From NCBI GenBank assembly GCA_946122785.1, contig CAMGYJ010000010.1:35567608-35631607 (forward strand): a stretch of DNA of 64,000 bases. Direction: 5' to 3'. Below are positions 10,086 to 20,322 of the stretch, in pieces. Under the pieces are notes generated by a model. It made no database searches, had not been told where the DNA came from, and saw only the letters and a list, made by a program, of their open reading frames with translations. Numbering within the stretch: position 1 is the first letter of the stretch; each line of letters opens with the position of its first letter. The DNA is from Linum tenue (lineage: Eukaryota; Streptophyta; Magnoliopsida; Malpighiales; Linaceae). Made by a program: the position numbers and the translations under genes.

Positions 10086-10304
10086 AAAATTTTGAGCAGA
10101 AAATAAAAACATAATTTTTTTTTATTTTTTTATTATTTAAACATATTTTTCATAATGACAATTACACCCCTGTTTTGATTTTACACTAGGTCAACTAAAC
10201 TAATAAAAAGTCATCACAACCCTAGCTTCCTATTGGTTGGAGACTAGTGTTATTACAATAACAACAAATATGGTGTTGTCACCATATCCGCTCCCTCATA
10301 TGAT

Positions 10305-11145
10305 TGACAAAAACTCGTGCGGGTTTCAATGTATTATTCATTTCTTTAGATTAATTAAGTATGTTTTTCTTTGCCGCATGTGGTCATCTCGACATACTTC
10401 CAACCAGCTCCGAGACTAACAATTTATGTACTAACAAACTCGAACGTACATAATTAGCTAGCCCGACAAATATGATGATATTGCATGTATCGAAAAATAC
10501 CATTGATATTCTTTAAAATTCACACATATATAATCTCTTAACAAATTAAAAGCATGTACAAAGAAATCCATCAAGTGAATAAGACCTTTTTCGCGCGATT
10601 CCATTGGATCACTAACTGACTTGCTTCTTGGTAGTATCATTGATAACCATCACCATCTCCGGCGACAACTTCTTTTTCTCCTTCCTAAACTGCAAGACAT
10701 GTGTAATTTGAAAGAATAATTAGAGTACAAACAGGTAGTAGGGTTACATGCAAATAAATGGAAGAAATCCCACAATATAAGGGTTGGGAAAAAGAATTCC
10801 CACAGAACAATACTTCGCAAAAATTTTATCAAAATACTATAGTTTGGAGCAGTTTGCTGCTCCACTGTCAAGTAGGTAGTGATTCGCTCGACACTGGAGT
10901 GATTCACATCTGAACGGCCCAGATCGTGGGCAGGACAATTAAATTGTCCTAAAATTACCATGGTTCGCGGCTGACCCCATCGAACCATGCTAGATCACCC
11001 TCAAACCCTAAATCAAAACTTCAAACGATCGTAACTTTGCTCTCGATTATCCGATTTTAGTGAAAAAAAAATTACTTCACATAACTTTTAGAGATCTACA
11101 ACTTTTACTAGGAATGAATTTCCAAAGGGGCTTGCTATTTGCCGC
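10305..11145. other. Intergenic, nothing supported
   Basis: No recognisable gene. A minus-strand frame at 10650-10988 is open but shows no domain and no splice or promoter context. Confidence 0.35.
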
Positions 11146-11156
11146 AAGAGGTATCG

Positions 11157-11345
11157 ATCGGGCGGGTTCGGGCTGGGTTCATTCGGGTTGCGGGTTGATC
11201 AGGTTGCGGTTCATCGGGTTGCGGGTCAATCGGGTTGAGGGTCACTCGGGTTGCGGATAAATCGGGTTGCGGGCCAATCGGGTTACGGGTCAATCGGGTG
11301 CGGGTCAATCGAGTTGTGGGTCGTGCGGTTCGGGTTGCGGGTTTT
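11157..11345 (+). repeat. Left subterminal array of the hAT element
   Basis: About twelve copies of a 14-17 base unit CGGGTTGCGGGTCAAT follow the left terminus. Subterminal repeats of this kind are the usual transposase-binding sites of hAT elements. Confidence 0.75.
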
Positions 11346-12054
11346 ACGAACTAGCACATCGCATTACTTTTTAGTGATTACTAGTAAGTCGTAAATCGTA
11401 ACTACATGAAGCAAACACAATACAGTAAAGATCTATTAAGGAGACCACCAAGACTTGATACTAGGTAGAGAATATATCATCAAATGGACGTTTGTATGAT
11501 TATATATTTGTATCGATAAAGGAAAGTGAGGAAGGAAACCATCTTGAATTGCAATCCTACTGAATAAATTAAAAAATGAAAGATAAACCAATTCAAGTTA
11601 AACAAACGGAAACTTTGGAGGAGGGGAATTATTTGCGGGACTTGTCAAAAAAATTTTGGGGAAACAAAATTTTGGAGGAGGGAAATTATTGGGGAAACAA
11701 AATTTTGGGGAAACAAAGTCAAAGACTCAGTCTCTACATCGTGGCTTTCAATTGAAGGAAACAAAATTTTGGGAACACATGAGGGGAATTATTGGCGGGT
11801 CTTGGGTGGGGGAATCAAATTTTTGGGCAGTAGTATTGGGGGAACCCAAAATTTGGAGAGAAAAGTTTAAAAATAGTTTTTTAACTTTTTAAAAACAAGT
11901 GAAATTGTTCATATAAATGTATAGAGAAATCGTTGGTTTAGCTAGTTAATTGTTTATATGATTTTTGTATTAAGCTAAATTATAAAATTTTGAAAAATTA
12001 TTGTGAGTTCAATTGTAACTTTACTCGATAACATATAATCTAAACTCTAAATAG

Positions 12055-13095
12055 TTTATACCTTGAACCCCAAATGATTTTATTCATGAACATATGTTAA
12101 TAAATAACTTGATCCTTATTATTCACGATTTTGACTAATCTTGGCTAAACCATTAATAGTTTAATACATTAACCCTAACCCATTGCCCTAACATATACCC
12201 TATACGTTGACTCTATATCATATACCTTAAACCCCTAATGGTTTGATTGATGAACATATGTTAATAAAAAAAACTTGATCCGTATTAGTTATGATTTTGA
12301 CTAATCATGGCTAAACCATTAATACCTTATACTCTATAAGTCGACTTTATAATCTTTACCCTAAACTCCTAATGGTTTGATTCATGAACATATATTAATA
12401 ATAAAACTTGATCTTATTAGTTATGATTTTGACTAATGGTGGCCAAACCATTAATACCTTATACTCTAACCATATGCCATACAAGTCGACTCTATAACAT
12501 ATACCCTAAACCCCTACTGGTTTGATTCATGAACATATGTTAATAAGAAAAGTTGATCTTATTAGTTATGAATTTGACTAACCGTGGTCAAACCATTAAG
12601 ACCTTATACCCTAACCATATACCCTATAAGTCGACTCTATAACCTATACCCTGAACCCCTAATGGTTTGATTCATGAACATATGTTAATAAGAAAAGTTG
12701 ATCTTATTAGTTACGATTTTGACTAACCATGGTCAAATCATTAAGACTTTATACCCTAACCATATACCCTATAAGTCGACTCTATAACCTATACCCTAAA
12801 CCCCTAATGATCTGAATTCTTATTGATGAACATGTGTTAATAAGAAAAGTTGATCTTATTAGTTATGATTTTTACTAATAATTGTTAAACCATTAATACC
12901 TTATACCATAACCCATTATATACCCATTACACTAACCATATACCCTATACATCGACTCTATAGTCTATATACCCTAAACCCCTAATGGTTTGATTCATGA
13001 ACACGTGTAATAAAAAACTCGATCCTTATTAGTTATAAGTTATTATTTTGAGTTTTTGACTAATCGTGCCTAAACCATTAATACCTTAATACCTT
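12055..13095 (+). repeat. ~150-bp tandem satellite within the hAT element
   Basis: Seven imperfect direct copies with starts near 12071, 12238, 12372, 12518, 12661, 12810 and 12984. Each contains GATTCATGAACATATGTTAA, then TTGATCTTATTAGTTATGA, a GTCAAACCATTAA segment and a CCCTAAACCCCTAATG segment that resembles plant telomeric units. Period varies from about 134 to 175 bases. It is non-coding. Confidence 0.85.
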
Positions 13096-13096
13096 T

Positions 13097-14216
13097 GTGG
13101 GAAGATATATAAGGCGGAGTCAAGGCTTGGCACATCTACTCTGAAGCGACATATTGCGGTATGTAAGAAACTCCACCAACCATCAGATTTAAGGAATGAG
13201 TCTGTTGGTCACAATTGCATAACTCGGGAAGGTTTTCGTGAGAAATTAGCAATATGCACAATCACATGATTATGTTTTTAGATGGGTTGAACATAAAGGA
13301 AATAGAGATGTGCATAGCTATTTGAATAGTCAGGCTAAACCTATTTCAAGGAATACGCCATAAATCTGACATTGTGAAGATCCATGAAAGAATGAAGGAG
13401 GAGTTAAAGTCTAGCTTGCAAAAGATTTCTAGTCGGATTTGTTTGACTAGTGATATGTGGACTTCATTGACAACTAGAGGATTTATATGCTTGAAGGCTC
13501 ATTATGTTGATGATGAATGGAAACTGAATAGCAAGCTATTGAGCTTTACTCATCTTCCTCCTCCACATTCCTCTTATAGAGTGAAGACGACCATTTATCG
13601 TATGCTCAGAGAGTGGGGTATTGATAACAAGATCTTTGGTTAATTATTTGTTTTGTTTCATGTACATGCTAACTGTAAAGAAAATGATGAACATGCTTAT
13701 GTGTTAATATCAATGATATCTATATTTATTGTTTGTAGGGTTTTTATGCATCCAATATCAACCACAATACCTCAACTAGTTCCGAGTTGCAATTGTATTT
13801 GGCTGATCCTTTGATACCTGCATTTGGGGACATTGATGGAGTCTCTAAGCTACTTCCTTTTGATGTCTTGCGATATTGGAAGGACCATCAATTTCGATTT
13901 CCTCACCTCTCTAGAATGGCAAAGGATGTACTTTCTATTCCAATTTCATCAGTTGCATCAGAGTCTTCTTTTAGTTTGGGAGGAAGAATATTAACAAAAT
14001 GGAGAACTTCGATTTTGTCTGATACTCTTGAAGCTGTTGTGGCAACTCCTAATTGGATACGAGGATACCAAATGGGTAAGAAAAAACAAATTGTTATATT
14101 TTTACTGAACAAACTATTCTATTTTCCTTATTATTTTCGTTTCACTGATTAATAGTACAGATGACGATGATGAAGATACGAGGGATGATGGAGAAGAAGT
14201 AAAGCTTCTAGAGTGA
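13097..14216 (+). pseudogene. hAT transposase (RICESLEEPER/Zaba-type), core deleted
   Basis: The 5' part (about 13097-13160) encodes a BED zinc finger, CGKIYKAESRLGTSTLKRHI...C, the usual DNA-binding N-terminus. After in-frame stops and frameshifts, 13374-13643 matches the next conserved region (KIHERMKEEL...ICLTSDMWTSLT...). The 13787-14070 segment is the hATC dimerisation domain (FDVLRYWK, FPHLSRMAKDVLSIPISSVA, SESSFS, and DTLEAVV...WIRGYQ), followed by an intron (donor after ACCAAATG, acceptor TAGTACAG at 14160) and an acidic last exon ending TGA at 14214-14216. The catalytic RNase H-like core between these parts is absent, so the protein cannot cut DNA. It probably moved with, and decayed within, the 11146-14869 element. 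Confidence 0.85.
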
Positions 14217-14617
14217 TCGACATTTGGAATGTCAATTTGTTTTTTGGACATGTTTTATTGATATTTGAGGTCTTGAGACAATATGAACTATTATGAGTCA
14301 TGTATTCTTGTTATGATCAGACTTTTGTGAACTATTATTAGTCTTTTTTATCATAGGACCATAATTATTATGCTTTTTTATGATAGTCTTTTTTATAATT
14401 ATCTTATTATGCTAAATTAATATTTTATAATGTTATGTGCACTATTAGGTTGATGATGTATCTAAATCAATATATGTGTCAATAGGTTAATAATGTTGAT
14501 GTTGTATATTATTATACTAAGTTAATAATTGATGATGTAACGATCAGACTTTAGTGAACTAGGATTTCAAATGTCAATTTATAGTTTATCTTCATCGAAT
14601 TCCTTCTATTATAGTCG

Positions 14618-14855
14618 GGCTGCGGGTTGGTCAAGTTACGGGTTCGGGTTAGTCGGGTTGCGAGTTAATCGGGTTGCGGGTCGATCGGGTTGCGGGTTGG
14701 TTGGGTTGCGGGTCGATCAGGTTGCGGGTTGGTCGGATTGCGGGTTGGTAGGATTGCGGGTTGGGCGGGTTACTGGTCATTGACTTTTAGTCAAATCGGG
14801 TTGCGGGTGGATTGCGGGTCGGGTTGATCGGGCGGGTTACTCGGGTCGGGTTACA
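14618..14855 (+). repeat. Right subterminal array of the hAT element
   Basis: About thirteen copies of CGGGTTGCGGGTTGGT-type units precede the right terminus, in the same direct orientation as the left array rather than inverted, ending in GGCGGGTTACTCGGGTCGGG and then the terminal repeat. Confidence 0.75.
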
Positions 14856-15212
14856 TTTTGACAGCTCTATTTGCCGCCAACAAAAAAAAATGTATATATG
14901 TACATCTTTGGTTAAGGAGTTTCACAACCTACAACATATCTAACTTTCAGAAAACGTATTGAATCAGAAAAAATCGACGCTCACCGGAAAAGTCGCCGGA
15001 AAATCATCGAGAAAGCCGATCCTCGACGTAAAACTGCGGACACACATCCATGAATCATCACTAAGCAAGTGCGTCAATTTTTTGTAGTTTCGAACAATTA
15101 TTTCAACGATTTCCAACGAACAGACGGAGGGATGAAATTTTCCGGCGGCCGGAACCTAGCGGGTCCGAAAATTTCCGGCGGCCGGAACCACGCCTGACCG
15201 ACGAAAATTTGT

Positions 15213-15265
15213 GGCCGGAGCCAGGCTGAGCCACAAAATGTTTTCGGCTCAGCCTGGCTCCGGCC
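15213..15265. repeat. Perfect 20-bp inverted repeat, 13-base loop
   Basis: The arm GGCCGGAGCCAGGCTGAGCC (15213-15232) is followed after 13 bases by its exact reverse complement (15246-15265). Weaker inverted similarity (CGGCGGCCGGAACC against GGTTCCGGCTGCTGG) extends outward on both sides to roughly 15130-15310, so the whole block would fold as a long GC-rich hairpin. Confidence 0.8.
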
Positions 15266-15349
15266 GCCGAAAATTTTCCGCCCGGCCAGGTTCCGGCTGC
15301 TGGAAAATTTCGGCCCACAGTCTGTGTTTGGAATTTTTGGGAAAAATTC

Positions 15350-15536
15350 GATTTTAGGAGTTGAATTTAGAGTTTAGGAGTTGAATTTAGCGTTTAGGAG
15401 TTGAATTTAGGGTTTAGGAGTTGAATTTATTTAAGACCTGAATTTAGTGTTTAGGAGTTGAATTTAGCGTGTAAGTATTGAATTTAGAGTTTAGGAGTTG
15501 AATTTAACGGTTAAGACTTGAAATTAGCGTTTAGAT
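15350..15536 (+). repeat. 20-bp tandem repeat TTTAGGAGTTGAATTTAGCG
   Basis: Nine imperfect copies of a 20-21 base unit directly upstream of the MULE transposase reading frame. It may belong to the transposon's 5' region. Confidence 0.85.
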
Positions 15537-15577
15537 TCACAGGAATATTGATGTGTTATATTGTGATTGTAGGAAAA

Positions 15578-18362
15578 ATGTCAGAGTGGTTACCGGCCGA
15601 TCATGATTACACACAGGAATTTGAGAATGGGATCCATTATGCAAGTGTGGAGTTAGCTGAGTTAGCTGCAAAAGCAATCGCTCAGGAGTGTGGGTTCTTT
15701 TTTATTAAAGGAGCATGGAAACCGAATACTAGAGCACTACATCTTGCTACTTCCCTCTGTATATTTTGCGAGTAGGATCGTTAAATCTTATAAACCAGAC
15801 CCTACGAAGGAGATGCGTGGGAATATTAGTTCGAAGGGTACTGATTGCCAGTTTCAGATATGTATTAAGGAAGTATGGCAAGAGAATGGTCCAAACACAT
15901 GGGTCATAGCAGGAGTGAAAAGTCATGTAACCGGAGCTAATAGAAGGTTTCACAACCATGAAAAGGTATTGTATCCAGAACATCACCGACACAACAAACA
16001 GTTTAGTGAGGCTGAAAAAGAGAGTGTAAGATTAATGAGGAAGGCGGGGGTGAGACCAAATCAGCAGAAGACGACATTCAATACTGAAGGGGATGTGCAT
16101 CATGATATCAAATAGATGTACAACAGAAATTACAAGACAAGATTGGATGAGATGGGTGAAATGAATGCGATACAGTTTGCGCTTCACGGAGCTGAACAGC
16201 GTGCGTACCATATCTGTTTGCAAAAGGACGCTAATAATGTGCTCACTAATCTGCTTTTTACGCACCTTCCGTCCATTCAGATGTTGCATGCATGGCCGTA
16301 TGTCATCCTCATCGACTCAACCTACAAGACGAACAGGTACGGCTGGCCATGGGTTGAGATTATTGGGGTTACTCCAGTCAAGAAGAATTTCAACATTGCA
16401 TGTGCAATTATTAAGCAGGAAACAAAGGAAACATATGAGTGGCTGCTGCGATGTATTAAAGGGTTGCTCGGTGATACGGTTCCGAATGTAATTGTGATAG
16501 ACAAAGAAGGTGGTTTGCTTGCTACTGTTCCTGTGGTCTTCCCTCTCCCACATACTGTCCACCTACTATGTTTATGGCACGTCAAAAACTGTGTGAAGAA
16601 AATGTTTGAGCAATTACTGGGTGGAATTGCAAAAAGAGAGGTAGCACAAGCGGTATGGAAGAAATATTTCGACAAAGCTGCATGGAGTTGGACTCGGGAG
16701 GGTTTTCTTCAAAAGATTAATGAGTTTGAGAGGATCTGGACAGAGACGAACATAAAAATGGTCGACTACGTGCGAGGTGAGTGGTTGCCTCATCAGACAA
16801 TGTGGGCAAAGTGCTACACGAACAATGTGTTTCGTCTTGGTAACACGAGCTCGAATAGAGTTGATTCATCTCACTCTTCATTCAAGACTTTCCTTGTGTT
16901 TGGTAGAGGAGCGATTGACACTTGTTTTGCGAAGAACCACAACTACATGGAACATCAGTTTCTGGAAGTGGTGAATGAACTGCACAAGTCACTGAACCGC
17001 AATCTGAGTAGGACAATTGAGGCTCCATGCACGTTTTTTAGGAGGGTCTTTAGTTGTGACGCAATCAAACTGATGTTAGATGGGGCGGCGGAGTTGAAGG
17101 ACAGTTGTGCTTGTCATTTTCAGATGACAAATGGACTCAAGTGTGCTTGCTAGGTTGTTCAAGCTAAGGAAGAAGGACGCCAATTCTATGCTCAATAGTT
17201 GCATGTATTCTGACGGACTTTGGATTATAAAACCCCCCAGGTCAACAACAAATCAATGATGATTGAGCTTCAACGACAACACTTTAGGCGTCTTACTGTT
17301 GAGGTGGAAGAAAGAGGTCCTGAAGTAGTGAGACAAGCAAGAGATGCCCTATTCTATGGGCTTCACCCAGTAGAGGACAATGTGAGGGAACCGGAAGTGA
17401 ATGATAATTCGAGAGGGCGGCCTCGAACAAGCACCAGTTGCATTCGTTCATATTATGAGCGGTCTCGTTCGAGGAGTACTGGGCCTGGATCGAGTGGAGG
17501 GAGGGGGCGATCGAGTGGAGGTGAATCCGACGAGCATGATACAGGTGAGTAATTGGTTTAATATTATAGTCCATCTAGTAGTAATTGGTTTATGTTTGTA
17601 AATTTTGTCCAAGTAATTTTGACCGTTTGGTATATTTTTGTAGATTACTCATCCCAGAGCCCCCCAGGGCAATATTCTTACCCTTACATCGAGGAGCTTT
17701 TTCCAGAGTTTGTTCGACCTTTGCTGGTAGGCGATTTCAACCCTAATCTAGACAGCCATTGTGGTTTTAGGGAACTTTCTCATTGTATTTATGGGGATGA
17801 TAGTCACTATCTGCTCATGAGATCGCCGATTGTCCAAGAAACGCAACAACATTTCTGGAAGTACGAGAACTTGTATAATGGTGACCCACTAGCTCACATT
17901 CAACGCATCAATTGGCTCGAGGCGGGTCATGCACCCCCAGGGCGATGGATGGATTCTGAGGACTTGTTCGTGTTTGCCACCATCTACAACATCGCAGTCA
18001 TGGTCTTCTCATACCAGTTGTATGATGTCAATAATGCAAACCGTCCACTACCCAACCGCTACGATGATGCCTATACTATATTGTCTATTGATGCGGACCC
18101 AGGTACTTTGCCACCAACCATGTTCTTATCACTGCACTATGTGAACAACCACTACATTCGATTGTACTTCAACCAAGATCAGTTTCCCATACCCCATCTG
18201 CATCCACTTTGGCATGGGCTAGCACATCCTAATGTGGCGGAGTGGGGAGCTATTCTCGAGGTTGGACAAAATTTGTTTGCGAGTTTTGGTGGTCGGCAGC
18301 GAGCCAGGCAGAAAGACCCCCGAAGAGCTAGGGGAATGGGTAGGGGTAGGAGCAATGCATAG
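15578..18362 (+). pseudogene. Mutator-like transposase joined to an OTU-type cysteine protease
   Basis: The frame starts at ATG 15578, is shifted near 15720-15760, and then reads through one TAG (16113) into a MULE transposase (about 16230-17150). Landmarks are VILIDSTYKTNRY (first Asp), VIVIDKEGG (second Asp), HLLCLWHVKNC, the NTSSNRVDSSH block and a SWIM-like CACHF...GLKCAC. Three more stops follow (17151, about 17199 and 17211). An SR/RG-rich linker runs to 17546, then an intron (GTGAG... to TTTTTGTAG, 17546-17643). Exon 2 (17644-18362) is an OTU-like cysteine protease: NLDSHCGFRELS (nucleophile Cys) and LHYVNNHYIRL (catalytic His). It ends in a basic RG tail and TAG. The OTU exon itself is uninterrupted. 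The transposase would have cut DNA in the nucleus; the role of OTU domains in such elements is not known. Confidence 0.85.
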
Positions 18363-18499
18363 TGTTGCAATGCTTTATTTGTATGTTGTTTTCTAGTTGT
18401 ATTTAAAATGGCCCTAGTGTCGTTATCAAGACATTTTGTTTATGTTCTTTCTTATCATCATGAACTTATGGATTTCATTATCTACCCTCGATGTTTTAA

Positions 18500-18680
18500 T
18501 CATGAGTATGCAAACATCCGATCCAAACATAAGTAGTCAAACATCCGATCTAAACATAAATATGCAAACATGTAGTCTAAACATAAACATCTTATCCAAA
18601 CATAAGTAGTCAAACATCCGATCTAAACATCAACATCTGATCTAAACACAAATAGTACAAATCATAAATGATCCAAACAT
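18500..18680 (+). repeat. ~33-bp repeat AAACATCCGATCTAAACATAA
   Basis: Five to six imperfect direct copies of a unit containing AAACATCCGATCYAAACATA lie between the convergent 3' ends of the OTU gene and the PMD gene. Confidence 0.75.
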
Positions 18681-20316
18681 CAAAACAACTAAATATCCCC
18701 TGGAGGGGGGAGTCCCTGAGAGAGCCAGTACTCAGTCCACACATCCTGCACTCCGTGCAGTGCCCTGTAGGCTCGTCGATAATGATTAAGAAACTCCTCC
18801 TCAGTCCCTGCTGCTGCTCAAACCGCAGGTGCAAACGTGTACAAAAGGTCGCGAGCACGCTGCACAAAAAAACCAAGAACAATTGTTAGCTTCACGCTAA
18901 GTATATTTATAATAGAGTAACGATCCAGTGGTCAAATCATACCACTGCGGAGTCAACTAGTCGATCTGCATCTCCATCATCCTGTAGGACTCTACAATGA
19001 GAGTGCGCCACGAACCAGTCAAGATAGTCGATCGTAGTCTCATATGAATACGTCGTCCAGGGCTGAGAGTACATGTCTATATGAACCATGTGGGATAGCA
19101 GAGCATCTCATGCAACATCAAAACTCTCAAGAATCTGAATGACATATCCACCAGGTGCCTCTGGTCGGTCTGCTCGCTGAGGCAGCGAAGGGGCAGGCGG
19201 TACCATCTGTTGGTATCCAAACTGTCGGAGGCAACGGGCTGGATCATAGAACTCGCTTATACCAGCGAACCGGATCACTCCAGTGTACAAAGAGCGACGC
19301 ACTGCCTGATGAGGCCTCTTATGGAAAGGTGTCCAAAACACATCAGAAGGGGTCAAGATGTCAAGAGCTTGACGGTAGAACGCCAACCTCACACTAGGAT
19401 CCGCCACAGAACCAGGTGCCGGCTGCCCAATCCATCGTGAAGCCCAAGCCTCATTAGGTCCAACGACGGGTGGCTCGAAGTGAGATGGCCTGAAACCCGG
19501 AAAGTACTCGTAGATCCAACACTGCATAAGTGTGAGACAACCATCCACCCCCAGGGCACCAGCACGAGACGCTTGACCAAGGTATTTGTACAACCAAGCA
19601 AGTGTACCTGACGCCCAACTGTACTGAACTACCTCCTCCAACTTTTCCAAAAATAGGTTCACCACCGGCCGAACGCTATCTCTGCTCTTGTCCACAAACA
19701 AAGTGGACCCCAACAGCAACAACAAGTACGACTGCGCCTCTGTCACATTTGTCTCGTTCACCTGCAAGTATCTGGACGCCATCTCCGCAAGAAAACCACC
19801 CTTGTTGTACCCCTTACCCTTACTAACATATCCAGGGGCCTCCGACCACTCAGCTCATCCGAGTTCATCCCAAGAAGCGCACACAAACCCACCTCCGGAT
19901 GGTCACATTGTGCAGAAGTCCAACTCATCAGTCGTCCCTCAACAGGAATCTGCAGTAAGTACTGAACATCGTGGAGGAGGATCGTCATCTCTCCAAAAGA
20001 CAAGTGGAAGGTGTTCGTGTCTGGCTGCCACCTCTCCACAAAAGCTAAGATCAAAGCCTCGTCAATCGCTATCTTGCGGAACATAGAGTAGATCAGGTGC
20101 TGGAGACCTGACTGCTGAACCAGATCCTCCGCACGAACATGTGTAAACACGTAGCTACCCAGATACTCAACCGCTGATGTACGACTGTAGCAACTGATGA
20201 CCCCTCAATCTGCAATCCCCGTCCAAAGTGCATAGGCAGCGTGGCCACGGAAGCTCCTAATGAGGCTAGGATCCGTAGGTCCACCAGGACACTCACCAAC
20301 AAGCTCCCACGGTGGA
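18667..20316 (-). pseudogene. Plant mobile domain (PMD) protein, MAIN-like
   Basis: The minus strand encodes a PMD protein of the MAIN/MAIL or 'phosphatase 7 long form' type. In order: an N-terminal SRTSAVEYLGSYVF segment (about 20170), GLQHLIYSMFRKIAIDEALI, LAFVERWQPDTNTFHLSFGEMT, VQYLLQIPVEG, then after a frameshift near 19835 NKGGFLAEMASRYLQ, SYLLLLLGSTLFVDKS, LEEVVQYSWASGTLAWLYKY, CLTLMQCWIYEYFPGFRP. A final exon (about 18667-18858) follows an intron. Internal stops are present (about 20212 and 19108). The 5' end is missing: at about 20316 the sequence changes abruptly into Athila-like gag. PMD proteins occur both as host silencing factors and as transposon-carried genes. The convergent MULE neighbour suggests the second. 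Confidence 0.8.
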
Positions 20317-20322
20317 CAGACC

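Larger units (their letters stand above)
7915..10294. mobile_element. Pack-MULE-like element carrying a gene fragment
   Basis: CTCATATGA(T) occurs directly outside both ends (7906-7915 and 10295-10304), a 9-10 bp direct repeat as expected for Mutator-like insertion. The terminal ~45 bases are degenerate inverted repeats: left GGGTCATGATAGTATAACAA..., right in reverse complement GGAGCGGATATGGTGACAAC..., both running into CTATTTGTTG / ATATTTGTTG. No transposase is encoded. The interior holds a GC-rich block (8040-8700), an AHSA1 exon fragment (8859-9035) and a minisatellite. This is the structure of a non-autonomous Pack-MULE. Confidence 0.6.
11146..14869 (+). mobile_element. hAT transposon remnant
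   Basis: Both ends are flanked by TTTGCCGC (11138-11145 and 14870-14877), an 8-bp target duplication as made by hAT transposases; the shared string extends to CTATTTGCCGC. The ends are short imperfect inverted repeats (left AAGAGGTATCGAT, right in reverse complement TAGAGCTGTCAAA). Next to each end lies an array of GGGTTGCGGGT-type subterminal repeats. The plus strand encodes BED-finger and hATC parts of a hAT transposase. Total length is 3,724 bp, including a ~150-bp satellite. Confidence 0.75.

Noticed and set aside
12000..13095. CRISPR-like or interstitial telomere array
   Set aside because: The repeats are long and diverged, without unique spacers, and the host is a plant; telomere-like words are part of a 150-bp unit rather than a TTTAGGG array.
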